The position numbers and the translations under genes are program-made. A DNA stretch of 64,000 nucleotides from Nageia nagi (Eukaryota; Pinophyta), in contig JBITNC010000001.1 in the NCBI GenBank assembly GCA_050084985.1, positions 95,170,001-95,234,000 of the forward strand, in the 5' to 3' direction. Below are positions 33,950-44,995 of this stretch, one piece after another. The first letter of the stretch is position 1, and each line of letters starts with the position of its first letter. The notes beneath the pieces were generated by a model. The model was not told where the DNA came from. It saw only the letters and a program-made list of their open reading frames with translations, and did not search any database.

Positions 33950-35720
33950 ACATGGAAGACCCTAATGTATATGATGAGATGTTAATTGAAGATGAGTGTG
34001 ACCTCGATGATCTTGCAAAATATAAAGAGATTAATAAAATACTTGAAGTTGATATGTCATATTTAGATTGGTCAATAGAAAATAAATAAATAAAATCCAT
34101 TTTTCTTCATTCAATCAATCAAATTGAAATCATAAAGATGGATATACCTCAAAAGATCACATTTATAAAGAATTACTTTAAAAAGTACATAATGACTATG
34201 TGATAAATATAGATATTTTAATCAAAGAATAAGTAAAAAACTAGATGTTCCATTAAGCATAAGAATAATAGGAATATTAAGAAAAACAAATTTATAGCTT
34301 AGTGCACAAGCTATGCAACCCATTTCCAGTTGGATACAAGAAGACATCAAATATTTAGAGTTACTAAGATGTAAGAAAGATCATATGCTTTTATTACCTC
34401 ATAAAGATAGAGAATGGTTGGTCTTGATAACTTTGAATAATATCATCCATGATATAAATGATAACAATGGAGCTTTTAGTTCCTTCATCCTAGAAAATAA
34501 ATTTTGACATTTGAAAAGGGATAAAATTTAGCAAAATCAATAGAAAATATCAAAGAAATTCCTCTAATACCTGGTGAAATTCTAATTTTAGATACAACAC
34601 TAAAAGTAATGAATATTGATAATGTACAAAAGATCAATAAAATCATCAAAGAATCTCAAAAATTGAAATACATCAAGGTTTAGAATCATAGAGAAATGAT
34701 GAAAACAATCCCTTATGGATGAAAATTAGATCAACTATGTTAAGTACCAATAAGGATTTGAAATTCAAAAAATTTGATGGTATTATTGATCCACATTTTC
34801 ATTTGTGTATTTTTTCTAATGAGTTCTCACTAATTACCATGGATAGTGATTTACATGATAAATTATTTCCTATGTCATCAACGGGGGATGCTATGGATTA
34901 GTTTGGTAAGCTAACATATGTTAGCATTGAGAATTTTGAATAGCTTAAGATAGTCTTTTGTAATCATTATTGGATATAAGTTTCCAAGAAAGTTGCATTC
35001 AATAATTTGATGAAGATTAAGCAAAGAGAAGGAAAATCTATTGAATTATTCATATCATATTGGAAAAGAATAGAAAATTAGGTATAGTTGTTGATGATAC
35101 AAAGATCATAACTTTATTGAAGCACTTCAACAAAAATACAAGGTAGAATGTTTTCAATATTGTAAGTTTCCTTTACCTACATTCTTGCAAACTTTGGTCA
35201 AAAAAGAAAAATTATGTATTAGACATGGGAAATGGAGTCAAGAATTAATAAAAAAATAAAAAAATTCTCCATCATAGCCTTAGTAAAGATGCAAAAAAGA
35301 GAAATAGAAGGATAATTCAATGATAGCAAAAGTTGATTCAAGTTAATCAACAAAGCAAGTGATAATAGCAAAGTGTATAGAGAGAAAATATGAATAGGAA
35401 GAGAAGTCAGTATACATAGAATATCAAAAATTTCCTTGGAGGAAATTCACACATATCTATAATGAAATCAAAGAAGTTATAAAGGAATTAATCAAATGCA
35501 AATTATTGGTACCACCATCCAAATCTCAAACTCAACCATCCTTTTAGGCATGTATTCCATGAGAATGTAAATAATATTAGTTATGTGAATATCATTAACA
35601 AAAAGGACATGAAACTAAGTATTTCATAGTCTTCCTTAGCAAGATTCAAGATTTAAATGATCAAAAGAAGGTATCCTTTCCATCACCAAAGGATAAATAG
35701 AATTCAAAATCAAAAGACAA
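33950..35720 (+). pseudogene. gypsy-type gag (element Z)
   Basis: Opens at an ATG near 33951 with MEDPNVYDEMLIEDECDLDD, an acidic N-terminus, continues through a segment I do not recognise (34313-34507, LPHKDREWLVLITLNNI), then the gag core at 34750-35060: FDGIIDPHFHLCIFSNEF, then GKLTYVSIENFE and KQREGKSIELFISYWKR, matching the W...L...SI..W..L...F / R.QE.ES..EF..R. pattern of retrotransposon gag. The tail at 35560-35670 has CEYH.QKGHETKY, a CCHC-like box lacking its last Cys here. Many stops, several at Trp or Gln codons. Confidence 0.72.
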
Positions 35721-36959
35721 GCCAAAGAAGTTATAGGGATCACAACATGAGTAGAACAAGAATATGGGGGTATTCAATAATTCAATTCTAAACTTCATCA
35801 AATAAAAATTGTAGAATAGAAGTATTAATTTTTTAAGTGGTGTTACTCTTGAAATATAAAAAGGTATGAGGATTTACTCATGCTCTTATTCTTATCATAA
35901 ATAATTTTCTTGCTTCTATATGCACTAGTGTAGGTTCTTGTTTTCTTTTCTTATCCATTTCTCACTTGGATTATGGTGCCCACACTAGGTTACCTTTATC
36001 CCTCACATTTTATCATGCTCACTAGGGGCATTCCCAATTCATTTCCTATTACTTCATATCTCTTCTATATCTCATCACTAATGGTAATCTCAGTGTATGC
36101 ACTCATATCCATTCATTTTCATAAAAAATAATGAGCACAATGATATCCCCCATCTTGTATTAGCATAAACCTTTTATACCTTGATATGACCTTATGCCAT
36201 TTTCTAAGAAAAACTTGGTCTTTACTTTTGAAACTTTTTTATGCTTGATATCACTGTTTTCTATTTGTGAGATTTGTTCCTTCAAAACTTGTTAAGAAGG
36301 TCAAATTGGAGTTAAAGGGGCCAAAATAAAATTGGTTTATCATCTATTATGTGAGCACCCACACTAGGTTCCTTTGACCTTTTTTTGTACAATTATTAGT
36401 TTTCAATGTACCCATGGTCATTAGATTCCCTTAGGTCATATACCACATTGCTACCTAAATATGTTAATTCTTAACTAGAGGAGTCAAATTTGTCATCAAA
36501 CATGCATGCTTGTACACCTTGGAAATGATGAAACCATAAGTTCACTTCATATCCTTTAGACATAATTCTACATATATAGGTCAACAAGTCATATTTGGGT
36601 CCCTAGTTTCTCACAAAGTCTAGTGCCCACATTGGTCTCTCTAGAGTTTTTGTTTTAAAATAGGGTTCTTTTGTATCATAACATAAGTATTATAATAGGA
36701 CCTAAATATACATTAGAATTAATAATTAAATATGCATATACATAGAGTATTTCACATAGCAATATCCACATCCTTAAGCAATATTTAAACAAATAAGTTA
36801 CATTCATACCATAAATAAAATATATCTTGCATATATAGATTAAAATTGTGAAATGGTATCATTTACAAACATCAAACCATCCCAATACATCAATTACAAA
36901 GACTCACATTGCTAGTGGTACCATGATAACTCCTAGTGGTCCTAGACCTGGACTTAGAT
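35721..36959. other. Z: non-coding, with three dispersed GTGCCCACACTAGGTT words
   Basis: Where pol should follow gag there is no RT, RNase H or integrase motif on the plus strand. The word TGCCCACACTAGGTT recurs at 35971, 36348 (AGCACCCACACTAGGTTCC) and, weaker, at 36610, with no other structure noticed. Confidence 0.6.
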
Positions 36960-38415
36960 ACAATCCTACTCAAATTGGGTCTCTTTACCCTAGTTTGCTC
37001 CTGAAGAGCTATAAGCTGAGTCTATAAGTGTGCTTTCTCATTTGTAAGAATTTCTATCTTCTTGTTGTGCTCTAACACATGGTTCATCATCCATAAAATG
37101 TTTTTATCATTGAAATCCTCATGCATATTCTATAATTTCACTTGGGTCTACTTCAAGGCTACCACTCTCACCTTTAATCCTTAGCTCTTCCTCCTTCCTT
37201 ACCATCTCACCCTTTAAAGATGCAATTCATCCTTAATGTTCTTCCTTGTAGTCTTTTTAGAATCCAAATCAAGTTTGGTTTGATATGTAATAATAAATAA
37301 TTCATGTATGTTAGTGCATTTGTTATTTCTTGTAAGGACTAACTCCTAGGTACAAGGTTAAAGAACTTACTTAGTTAATTCTTGAGCTATTTTTGAGTCT
37401 CAAAGAGGGAAATACCAACACAAATCTCATCTCATCCACCTTGTTCCTTGTATTGGGATATATTCTCCTCTACATCCATCTAAACATGCTTCTCCTCCAC
37501 ACCTTGTTATTCTTCTCCCTCTTACTTCTATTTCTCTTCTTCCTCTTTTTATTTTCTCTATACACCCTTTTCCAAAACATCTAATCCATATTTTCCCAAA
37601 GGATTTAGTCTTGCTCCATTCCACCATGTGAAGTATTCTTGGTCAAATTGAAGCCCATTAGGTGACTCAACTCCCTCATCATCATTGTTGCTCCCTAATC
37701 CATGGTCTTGTGGGGCCTTCCAATCTTATTACCACTTAGGTTGAGTCTCAAATAAGTTAGGGTCATGCACCCTATATTTTTTTATTCTTACAACAAACTT
37801 GTATTTGTAATGAATGCCTTATCTCTTTCCAAACTATCTCCATACTCTCTCCAACCTATAGGATTCCATAAATAGTTTTCTTGTTTGCAAATAACAAGGA
37901 GTCCTTTGCCAACCTAACTCACCCCCTGGCTCATTTAGCCAATATGGTAAAGTGATATATGGCCTATAAATCACATATCCTACAAACCAAAGTTTTTAAT
38001 TAGTATATAATTGAATCATGTAACCAAAGTTAAACAAACGTGTATGTTGAATTACTTATCATCCACATGACTATCTATTAATTTTTAGTAGGCTTCATAC
38101 TCTTGTGAAGCTCTATCACTTTGACTATCCTAGCCCATGAATACTATATAGTGTGGTCTATATATGTCCTAGGTGCTAGCAGTTCTCTTGGCCAAATCAT
38201 CAAAATATGATCATATTTCCAACATTTCAACACAAATGAGTATGCAATCCTTCTCTCACTCTTTTGCATCATAACAAAATTATACAAGTTATGATATATT
38301 TAGGCAATGATGTATAGTATCCATGTGTACCATACACCTTATGTTATTTGGTATACCATATGAATTAAACTAAGTTGGAACACCTCATGATTCTTATTAG
38401 GGTACACAATGTTGT
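36960..38415 (-). pseudogene. antisense reading frame inside Z, unknown protein
   Basis: On the strand opposite to gag, a frame interrupted mainly by single stops runs about 480 codons between gag and the 3' LTR. In order: RRIAYSFVLKCWKYDHI (38250), PRELLAPRTYIDHTI, SWARIVKVIELH, GYVIYRPYITLPYWLNEPGG (37950), GWQRTPCYL, RVHDPNLFETQPKW (37760), NDDEGVESPNGLQFDQEYFT (37690), NPLGKYGLDVLEKGV, a Glu/Lys-rich stretch (37500), and a coiled-coil-like HNKKIEILTNEKAHL (37080) before KRPNLSRIVSKSRSRTTRS (36980). Tat-lineage gypsy elements carry antisense genes at this place; I cannot name its domain. The plus-strand Leu/Phe-rich frame at 37393 is its shadow. Confidence 0.55.
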
Positions 38416-40100
38416 CAATACATGTGGCTATAAGAATCTTAACCTAACATTAAAATTGAAGGATCCCTAACCTCCCTAACCTTAACCTGAAGGAATCTAA
38501 TGATTTCTTAACCTATTAACTCCCAAATTTGTAAAATTTCATTACAAAAATCAAAATGGAATTCTTAGGCACTCACCACATGCGTAGATGTCTAGTTGTG
38601 ACTGACAAAATAGGCCCTATGATTATCTTGCTCTAAAATCTTCATCCTACACCATAAATGATGCACCTTAAAATAATCATAACTTTTGATCTAACCATCA
38701 AATCATCTTGAAATTTTGAGGATAGCTAGATATGGGTTTTTATGATTCGACTACCACCTCCTTTAATAGTCATGCTTCTCAATAGAAAGTTTTTTAATCA
38801 GCCTAAATCCATCATTTAGTGCCCCAAAATTAGCTTTTAGTGTCAATTTTTAGGATTTTCCAATAAGTAGACTTTAATACCTTTTGTTGTAGAATTTGTT
38901 TAGGAGAATAAATTGGGCTACACCTTAGTCCATGTTAACAAGGCTTTTATGCTAAGTTTGGGTAGAATCTAAGAAACTTTTATTTTTAGAAAGTTTTTAT
39001 CTTTTTATCTTTAAAAACTTGCCATTTTTAATAATGTCTTGGTTTTTAGACTATTCATTATTTTTGAGGGAAAGTCTCCTTCTTTCTATATTAGCTATTG
39101 TAATAGACTTGAAAAAGGTATTATGAATTCAGGAATGAGGAGAAGATTGTTTACAAGTTTTCTTCTCATTTAACACATTTATGTTATTGGATCCCATTTT
39201 GTTGGTCTCTTGTAGCTGAATTTACATTAATAAAAATTAGATCAATTTCATAAAAACTAGGCCAAATTCAATCCACTCCTATGGAAATACAAGTTTAACC
39301 CTTACTTGATGGTGTAAATCCTCCCAATCAAGCTCACAAGATCAACCTAGATCTCTTGGACTAGACCATACAAATTTAATAATACAAATGATAAATAAAC
39401 AATGAAATTAGCCTACTTAAACTAAAATTAGGATATATTTTTTGATGTGATAATTAAATTTTATCATCCTTTATCATAACCAACCTCATACCCTATTTAT
39501 TAATTATATCCTTATAAATGATATTATTGGTGTAAATCCTAAAGTCATTTGCCTCAAGGATCTTAGCATCCATGATATCCTCCATACCCATGCTAACCTT
39601 CATGCCCATGTTTCCATTCCTTCATATTTTTCATCACACCTTAGCAAACTTGGTCCTTCCATCTGGATGTGACTTACAAAATAGTATAGTGCTAACATAT
39701 ATTTGAGAATAAATTTTTTGGCAAGAACAAATGAACATTTTAATTATAGGGTAACACGTTCCCTACATGTTCATAGTGTGTTTAAGAATGTTTATGATAT
39801 AAAAACACTTCATAAGCATTATATATCACTTAAAAAGGTGATTATCAGATCAAATAAGCAAATTTCACACATACAAGATTTACTTGAACACCATTCATTA
39901 AGCAAAGCCTAGGGTAGATGTTGATACCAATGTTAATGATAGGGAATAAAAACATAAATAAGGCAAAATTAGTTGTAATTATATTCCAAGAATCACTCAA
40001 AATGTAAGAATTATGGAGTATTTATATCCTTTTTTTCATTTTTAATCATCTCATGATTATGGGCATTATGCCTATGTCCTTTTTGGGTGGATGTTAAATA
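38416..40100. other. Z: non-coding 3' region
   Basis: No pol or gag seen. At 39924-39938 TTGATACCAATGTTA is identical to the primer-site/LTR junction at 51031-51045, but no paired element was found here. A plus frame of 69 codons at 39703-39912 is not recognised. Confidence 0.5.
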
Positions 40101-40104
40101 GCCA

Positions 40105-40365
40105 TCACTATTTTCATGATCACATGGTTGGGACTAAACAAGCCATTATTTTGGGTTAGTTTGTTAATTAGGACTAAACCAATCATCATTCTAATTTTCA
40201 TAGCAACCATGCTTGGTTGGGACTAAACTAATCATTCTTTTGGATTAGTTTGTTGATTGGAACTAAATCAATCATCATCCTAATTACCACAACAATCATT
40301 TTAGTTGGGACTAAACCAACTATCTTTTGGATTAGTTTATTGATTGTTACTAACCAATCACCATG
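40105..40365. repeat. tandem repeat TTGGGACTAAACCAATCAT, unit about 80 bp
   Basis: Three to four units with TTGGGACTAAAC, AATCATC.TTTTGGATTAGTTT and GTTGATTGG. A second array of about 65-bp units (AGGAATGGGTATGTACCTCA, TGATGATGTAAGCATTT) follows at 40420-40570. Confidence 0.8.
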
Positions 40366-40994
40366 TTGATGTCATATTAATCATATTATTCATGATAGTT
40401 CTTTTAGTCTATATATAGAAATAGGCATGTACCTCATGATATGATAGCATTTCTATTTACATCTAGGAATGGGTATGTACCTCATGATGATGTAAGCATT
40501 TTTTTTATGATCTTATATGTTGCATGTAGTAATGGGGCATGTACTCATGATGATGTTAACACACCTTGTTATGATTTTGTATGTATGCATATATTAAACA
40601 TTGAGTATTTTATGTTCTCAATAATATGTATGTATCTTATATTAATTTAATCCTTACTCTTTCTTGCCATATAATTGGTGATGAAATGTTATAATACTCT
40701 ACTCTTGTTATCATTGCTATATATTCTATAAGTTAATCATCACATATATACTAGTTTGGTGTTTTTATCTCCCTTATTTTAAACTTTATTCTTTGCTCTT
40801 GGTTGATTCTACTTTATGCAATCCATTCCTTCGCAAAGATAGGGAAATATACATCATTATTCCTTGATGATCTAAATAGTTCTATAGCTAAAACCTAAAA
40901 GTATTGAATTTTTCTTCTCTTTATCTTTTAATTCCTTTGTAAGCATAATTTATTTAAAAAAATTTATTTCATTTTACTTACAAAGGGGCACATC
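40366..40994. other. Z: 3' end before LTR, polypurine tract at 40980-40990
   Basis: AT-rich, non-coding. ACAAAGGGGCACATC lies directly before the 3' LTR and fits a polypurine tract. Confidence 0.6.
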
Positions 40995-41831
40995 TGTTGA
41001 TACCTAAACTTGGTCCCCCTAAGGTAGCCTCTCTTAGGTATAATACATAATCATTGTATAATCATATTTAATCATGTTATGGGTTTATTATCACACTTAT
41101 CTTAGGTGGTATTCTTATTTATATTCTAGATACAATGACATGGGATTCAACTTCCTTACAAGAGATCATTTACTGAGAATTCATGCCTATATAAATATAA
41201 GTATCTATAACTTGGAAAAGCAATCAAGATTTACATCTTAATAGTTTTTACCCTACTCTTAGTTGTTTCTAAATTCCACCTATTGAGATTGAAATCTTGT
41301 TACCACAAAAAACATATTTACTATCCATCCATTTATAATTATATATTTGGCTCCCCTTTTTGACATTACTGATATTATCAATCCTTGGTGGTAAATCCTA
41401 CTCTATGAGAATCCTATAACCCATGCTAGTAAGCGCACCCATGTTATTATTCTATGACCTAGAGCCTACATTGACTAAGGCATTTGCATTGATATTTCTA
41501 CTATTATTATTCATGGGGTTCACACATGAAGGTAAATTCACTTTGAGAGGTTCAATATACATTTAATCATCCTCATCATAGGTAAGGATAAATATGTATT
41601 TATCTTACACTTGATTCCAAATCTTTTTAGTTTATGCTTTCATTTTGTTATCTTGATTCAATAAAATTGTATATCACTTAACTATTATATTACTACTATA
41701 TTTTATTTTTCTATTCCTATTATCACATATGTTTATTGGGGTTAAATAATTTGGATAATTGATACTTAAATGTTATTTGTTATTAGTTTCACTTAGGCTA
41801 AAATACTAGGGGTAATTAAATACATACAACA
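40995..41831 (+). repeat. 3' LTR of Z
   Basis: TGTTGATACCTAAACTTGG to CATACAACA, 837 bp, pairing with 29665-30492. Followed by TCAAT and by Y1 sequence matching 48740-48800 of Y2. Confidence 0.88.
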
Positions 41832-42539
41832 TCAATAGTATCATTCCTTTTATCTTCATGTATATCATCATCAATTTCTAAGGATATTGATCTTTTACCA
41901 AATCATATAATTTTATAACTATCATAGATGCTTTTTCTCGACCATCCTTATGATCAATATGTATTATAAGTCTTTCAAAGTATCTTTCTTGGAAGAGAAA
42001 TTATGTAATACATTTGAGTACATGTATGTCTTGCTTGTGTAATAAATAAACTATATAAATCTTCTTAGGATCAATTTCTATGGTCACAACAATATTTTTG
42101 AAACTATTATAATAAATACGATCTTGATTTTGATCATTAGTATCATTATCAGTTTCATTATTAGTCTCATCATCACTAGTTTCATCGCTAGGTTCATTAA
42201 CAATTTCTTGATCATCATGTATAATCATAATATTGATATTATTATCATCATAATAGTCATTATAATTGAGATTATTCATCATTGGATTATTATAATTATC
42301 ATCATTAAAATAATTATCATTGAAAGCATCTTTGTAATCTTCTTTTGAATCATCATTGGGGTCATCTTTGGGATCAATATTACTATAGTGCATCATATTT
42401 AGCAATTTGTTCAACAAAATTGATAGTAGCATTATTTGTGTCATGATCATAGGAAGGGTAAAATGTTTCTCCTATAATTTTGAAAACCATATTTGAGTAA
42501 TTCGTTCATGAGATCACAAGGAATATACCTACAAGCCAT
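41832..42539 (-). pseudogene. Y-family reading frame, N-terminal half (copy 1)
   Basis: Starts MACRYIPCDLMNELLKYGF at 42539 (copy 2 starts MRCVSYTLHIVEI at 49269), 560 bp inside the 5' LTR of Y1. A long Asp/Asn tract follows at 42400-42100 (DDPNDDSKEDYKDAF, NEPSDETSDDETNNETDN). Then a module: IDPKKIYIVYLLHKQDIHVL, LFQERYFERLIIHIDHKDG, REKASMIVIKLY, DLVKDQYP. After Z it continues at 29664. There are frameshifts near 42440 and stops. Family unknown; the I-rich plus-strand frame at 42124-42348 is only its complement. Confidence 0.6.
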
Positions 42540-43046
42540 GATAGATTAAAAATATCTTTTCTATGTATATATATGACTTATTTTGAATTTTATGAAGCTA
42601 TTCCTCACCAATTTTGAGAATATGACCTTTAAATTATAAGGTTTTATGAATTTTATTTTTTTCCTCAATAAAATAAACTTTAATAAAATACATACAACAA
42701 TCCCAATTTACCTTCTAAAAGAAGCCTACCATGAATATCTAGGCTTTAGGCAAGGTTCTAGGGTAAAAACATCCATAAATTTTTTGAAAATGAAGCCCAA
42801 AATATAGAGTTCTATATAAATAAATTATGTCAAAAAAAGCTTAAATTTTCCCATAAAATTCAAGAAATAAAATTTAATGTTTTTTTTAGAAAATCATTAA
42901 ATCCAAAGAGAAATCAAAATCTAGTTTTACCAAAAGAAAATACCTCAGAAAAAGTAGTACCCTAAAATGAAAATTCTAGGTTTTTTTAAAAATAATTTTA
43001 TCAAACCCTAACTTAAATATTTAAAAAATAAAAAGAGTTAGGTTCA

Positions 43047-43095
<49 letters not shown>

Positions 43096-43100
43096 ATTTA
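42540..43100 (-). other. Y1 leader and (TA)n tract
   Basis: Non-coding 560 bp between the Y1 5' LTR and the Y frame, with a (TA) run at 43050-43090 at the place where a primer site should lie. It has no counterpart in Y2. Confidence 0.55.
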
Positions 43101-43808
43101 TATTATAAAATATAACCCTAAACTATTGTAAAATAATAAATAAGTATATATAATTTAATTAACAAGTAAAGGTACTTAATTGCCTATGATTATTTAGTAT
43201 TTAATACAAATAAATTAGTAAAGCGATAATAATGAACAACATAGAAATAACAAGATTGAATTTAATAACTTGCAAATCCTATTAGAGAGTAATGATAAAT
43301 ACCTATGCACTTACCTAGGAGACCATTGATTAGTTATTTAGACTTGATTCAATATGCATGGATACTCATGAATATGGATGCAAGCTTTTGATGTATCTAT
43401 CTTCATAGCAATGGTATTAAGGAGCAATATGACCTAGCACTAGTGCTAGGAAGCCTATGATGTTCGAGTGAACCAATTTTGGATTTAGTGATTAATGAAT
43501 TAAGCCTTAATGTATAGCATGAAGGAGTGGAAAATAACTCTTGAGTATAATAGATTCTAGTATTGATATGCATAGTCCTATCGAGATGATATCTTGATAA
43601 TCTTCTCATGCATCTAATTCTTAATTTATAGGTTTAGGATTATACCTAAATTGACCTTTGCATGTTAGCACTGATTCTAGTGGCCTAGCTTACAAAATAA
43701 GAGAATTACACATGAGAAGTAACTTATGTAGTCATAAGTAATTATGGAAATGTAACATAGCACTATATTTATCTTAACATAGTGAAGGTTTTATGATATA
43801 TAGTTTGC
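43101..43808 (-). repeat. 5' LTR of Y1, outer end missing
   Basis: Matches 18199-18930 from CCCTAAACTAT through AATTGCCTATGATTA and ACATAGTGAAGGTTTTATGATATATAG to TAGTTTG, then stops abruptly at the start of Y2's LTR. The expected final block (CTAAAAAGGGT...) is absent here and was not found right of Y2. Confidence 0.7.
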
Positions 43809-44491
43809 TATAGATGATAACATGTAATCCTAATATGTAGTAAAGGATGAAGTTATTATATTTACTTAATTAAAGAGAAAAGATACCTAAATACCTATTA
43901 TCACTTAGTAACTAATGGAAATAAAGTAGTATTAAAGCAATTACGATGAAAAAGATAGCAATAAAAAAAATAGAATTGATTAGATACCCAAGAATATGGA
44001 TGTAAGCTTCTAAAGTATCTATCTTTGTAGCACTACTGTTGGGGAGAAATATGAACTAGTGCTAGTGATAAGATTCCTATGTTATTCAATAAAATCAATT
44101 TTGAATCTATTGACCAAACCTTGATATGTATCATGAAGGAGTGGTATATAACTCTTGAGTATAACACATTCTAATCTCAATAGGTGGTGTTAATAAATAC
44201 TAACAAGTTTGTGAGAGATATGAGTAGTCTTATTGAGATGGAATATTGATCATATTTCCATGCATGTAATTCTCAATTTATAGGTTTAGAAATATACCTA
44301 AATGAAACTTTTCATGTTATCATTGATGTTGGTGGTCCAACCTACAAAATAAGAGAATTATAAATGAGAAGTAACTTAGGAAGATCATAAGTAATAAAGG
44401 AAATATAACATAATGCCATATTTATCATAACATAATGAGGGTTTATGATATATAGTTTGGTCTAAAAAGGGTACCAAATTTTATTCCAACA
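43809..44491 (-). repeat. 3' LTR of Y2
   Basis: Minus strand TGTTGGAATAAAATTTGGTA...ATCATCTATA, directly after the purine tract AAAGGGGGCATG (complement 44492-44503). Same blocks as 18199-18978. Confidence 0.85.
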
Positions 44492-44506
44492 CATGCCCCC
44501 TTTACA
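44492..44506 (-). promoter_or_regulatory. polypurine tract of Y2
   Basis: GTAAAGGGGGCATG on the minus strand next to the LTR start TGTTGG; in Y1 the same place reads GCAAAGGAATGTA, degraded. Confidence 0.75.
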
Positions 44507-44849
44507 AGTTTTAATGAAGTAAATTGAAATTAATGCTTGTAAAGTAAAGAAGAGAAAAAGAAACTTCCTAATTTTTCTTCGATATTAATAAGATCAAAAA
44601 TTTATTAGTGATGTATTCTACCCCCTCTTTCCATTAGTTATTATTGGAGTGGCCAACAAGAAAAAATTTCAAAGAACCTATGAAAAAATATAAATATCCT
44701 CCAAAGATCATAATTGCATTATATGTTTCATCTTGAAAAATATGCATGAAATAAACATAATGTCTAGGAACTTTCACTACCCATGGATATAGCATTGATA
44801 TAAGATATGTTAATGAAAGAAACTCCAATATATTTTTCATAATAAAATT

Positions 44850-44995
44850 AATAATGATGGTTAGTTAAAACCTAACCAAAAAAGGTGATCATAAAGGTGA
44901 TGGTTAATAACACAACAAAAAATGGTGATCATAAAGTGAATATAGTGATGGTTAGTTTCAACCCAACCAACAAAGGTTTTCATAAAGAATATGTA
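44850..44995. repeat. tandem array in Y2, about three units
   Basis: Units GATGGTTAGTTAAAACC, TAACCAAAAAAGGTGATCAT, AAAGGTGATGG, the short version of the arrays at 24115 and 25540. Confidence 0.8.

Larger units (their letters stand above)
29665..41831 (+). mobile_element. gypsy-like LTR element Z, nested in Y1
   Basis: A 12.2-kb plus-strand element with LTRs at 29665-30492 and 40995-41831, flanked by TTAAT (29660-29664) and TCAAT (41832-41836), a 5-bp duplication with one change. Inside are a small LTR element V, a decayed gag with a CCHC-type tail of the kind seen in Ty3/gypsy, a long antisense reading frame, and non-coding DNA. RT, RNase H and integrase are not visible. A plus gag followed by an antisense frame before the 3' LTR recalls the Tat lineage (Grande, Retand), where such antisense genes are known; assignment to it is inference. 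Confidence 0.8.
18199..43808 (-). mobile_element. large LTR element Y, copy 1 (hosts N, S and Z)
   Basis: Minus-strand element with a 3' LTR (18199-18978) and a 5' LTR, truncated at its outer end (43101-43808). Its internal part is about 7 kb once the insertions N (19152-23472), S (23587-24060) and Z (29665-41831) are removed. Y2 (43809 on) is a second copy and shows how the pieces join. The inside is mostly non-coding with tandem arrays, plus one family-specific reading frame (42539-41832 and 29664-29030). No RT, integrase or RNase H is visible. The superfamily is not certain; the gag next to copy 2 is gypsy-like. Confidence 0.75.

Noticed and set aside
37393-37584. Plus-strand Leu/Phe-rich frame resembling a membrane protein
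   Set aside because: It is the complement of the Glu/Lys-rich segment of Z's antisense frame (GAA/AAG/GAG read backwards give TTC/CTT/CTC).
39703-39938. A minus-strand LTR element starting at the primer-like site 39926
   Set aside because: No paired LTR or purine tract found and no gag follows; kept only as a low-interest observation.
42124-42348. Plus-strand 74-codon frame very rich in Ile, resembling a membrane protein
   Set aside because: It is the complement of the Asp/Asn-rich part of the Y frame; GAT/AAT codons read backwards give ATC/ATT (Ile).
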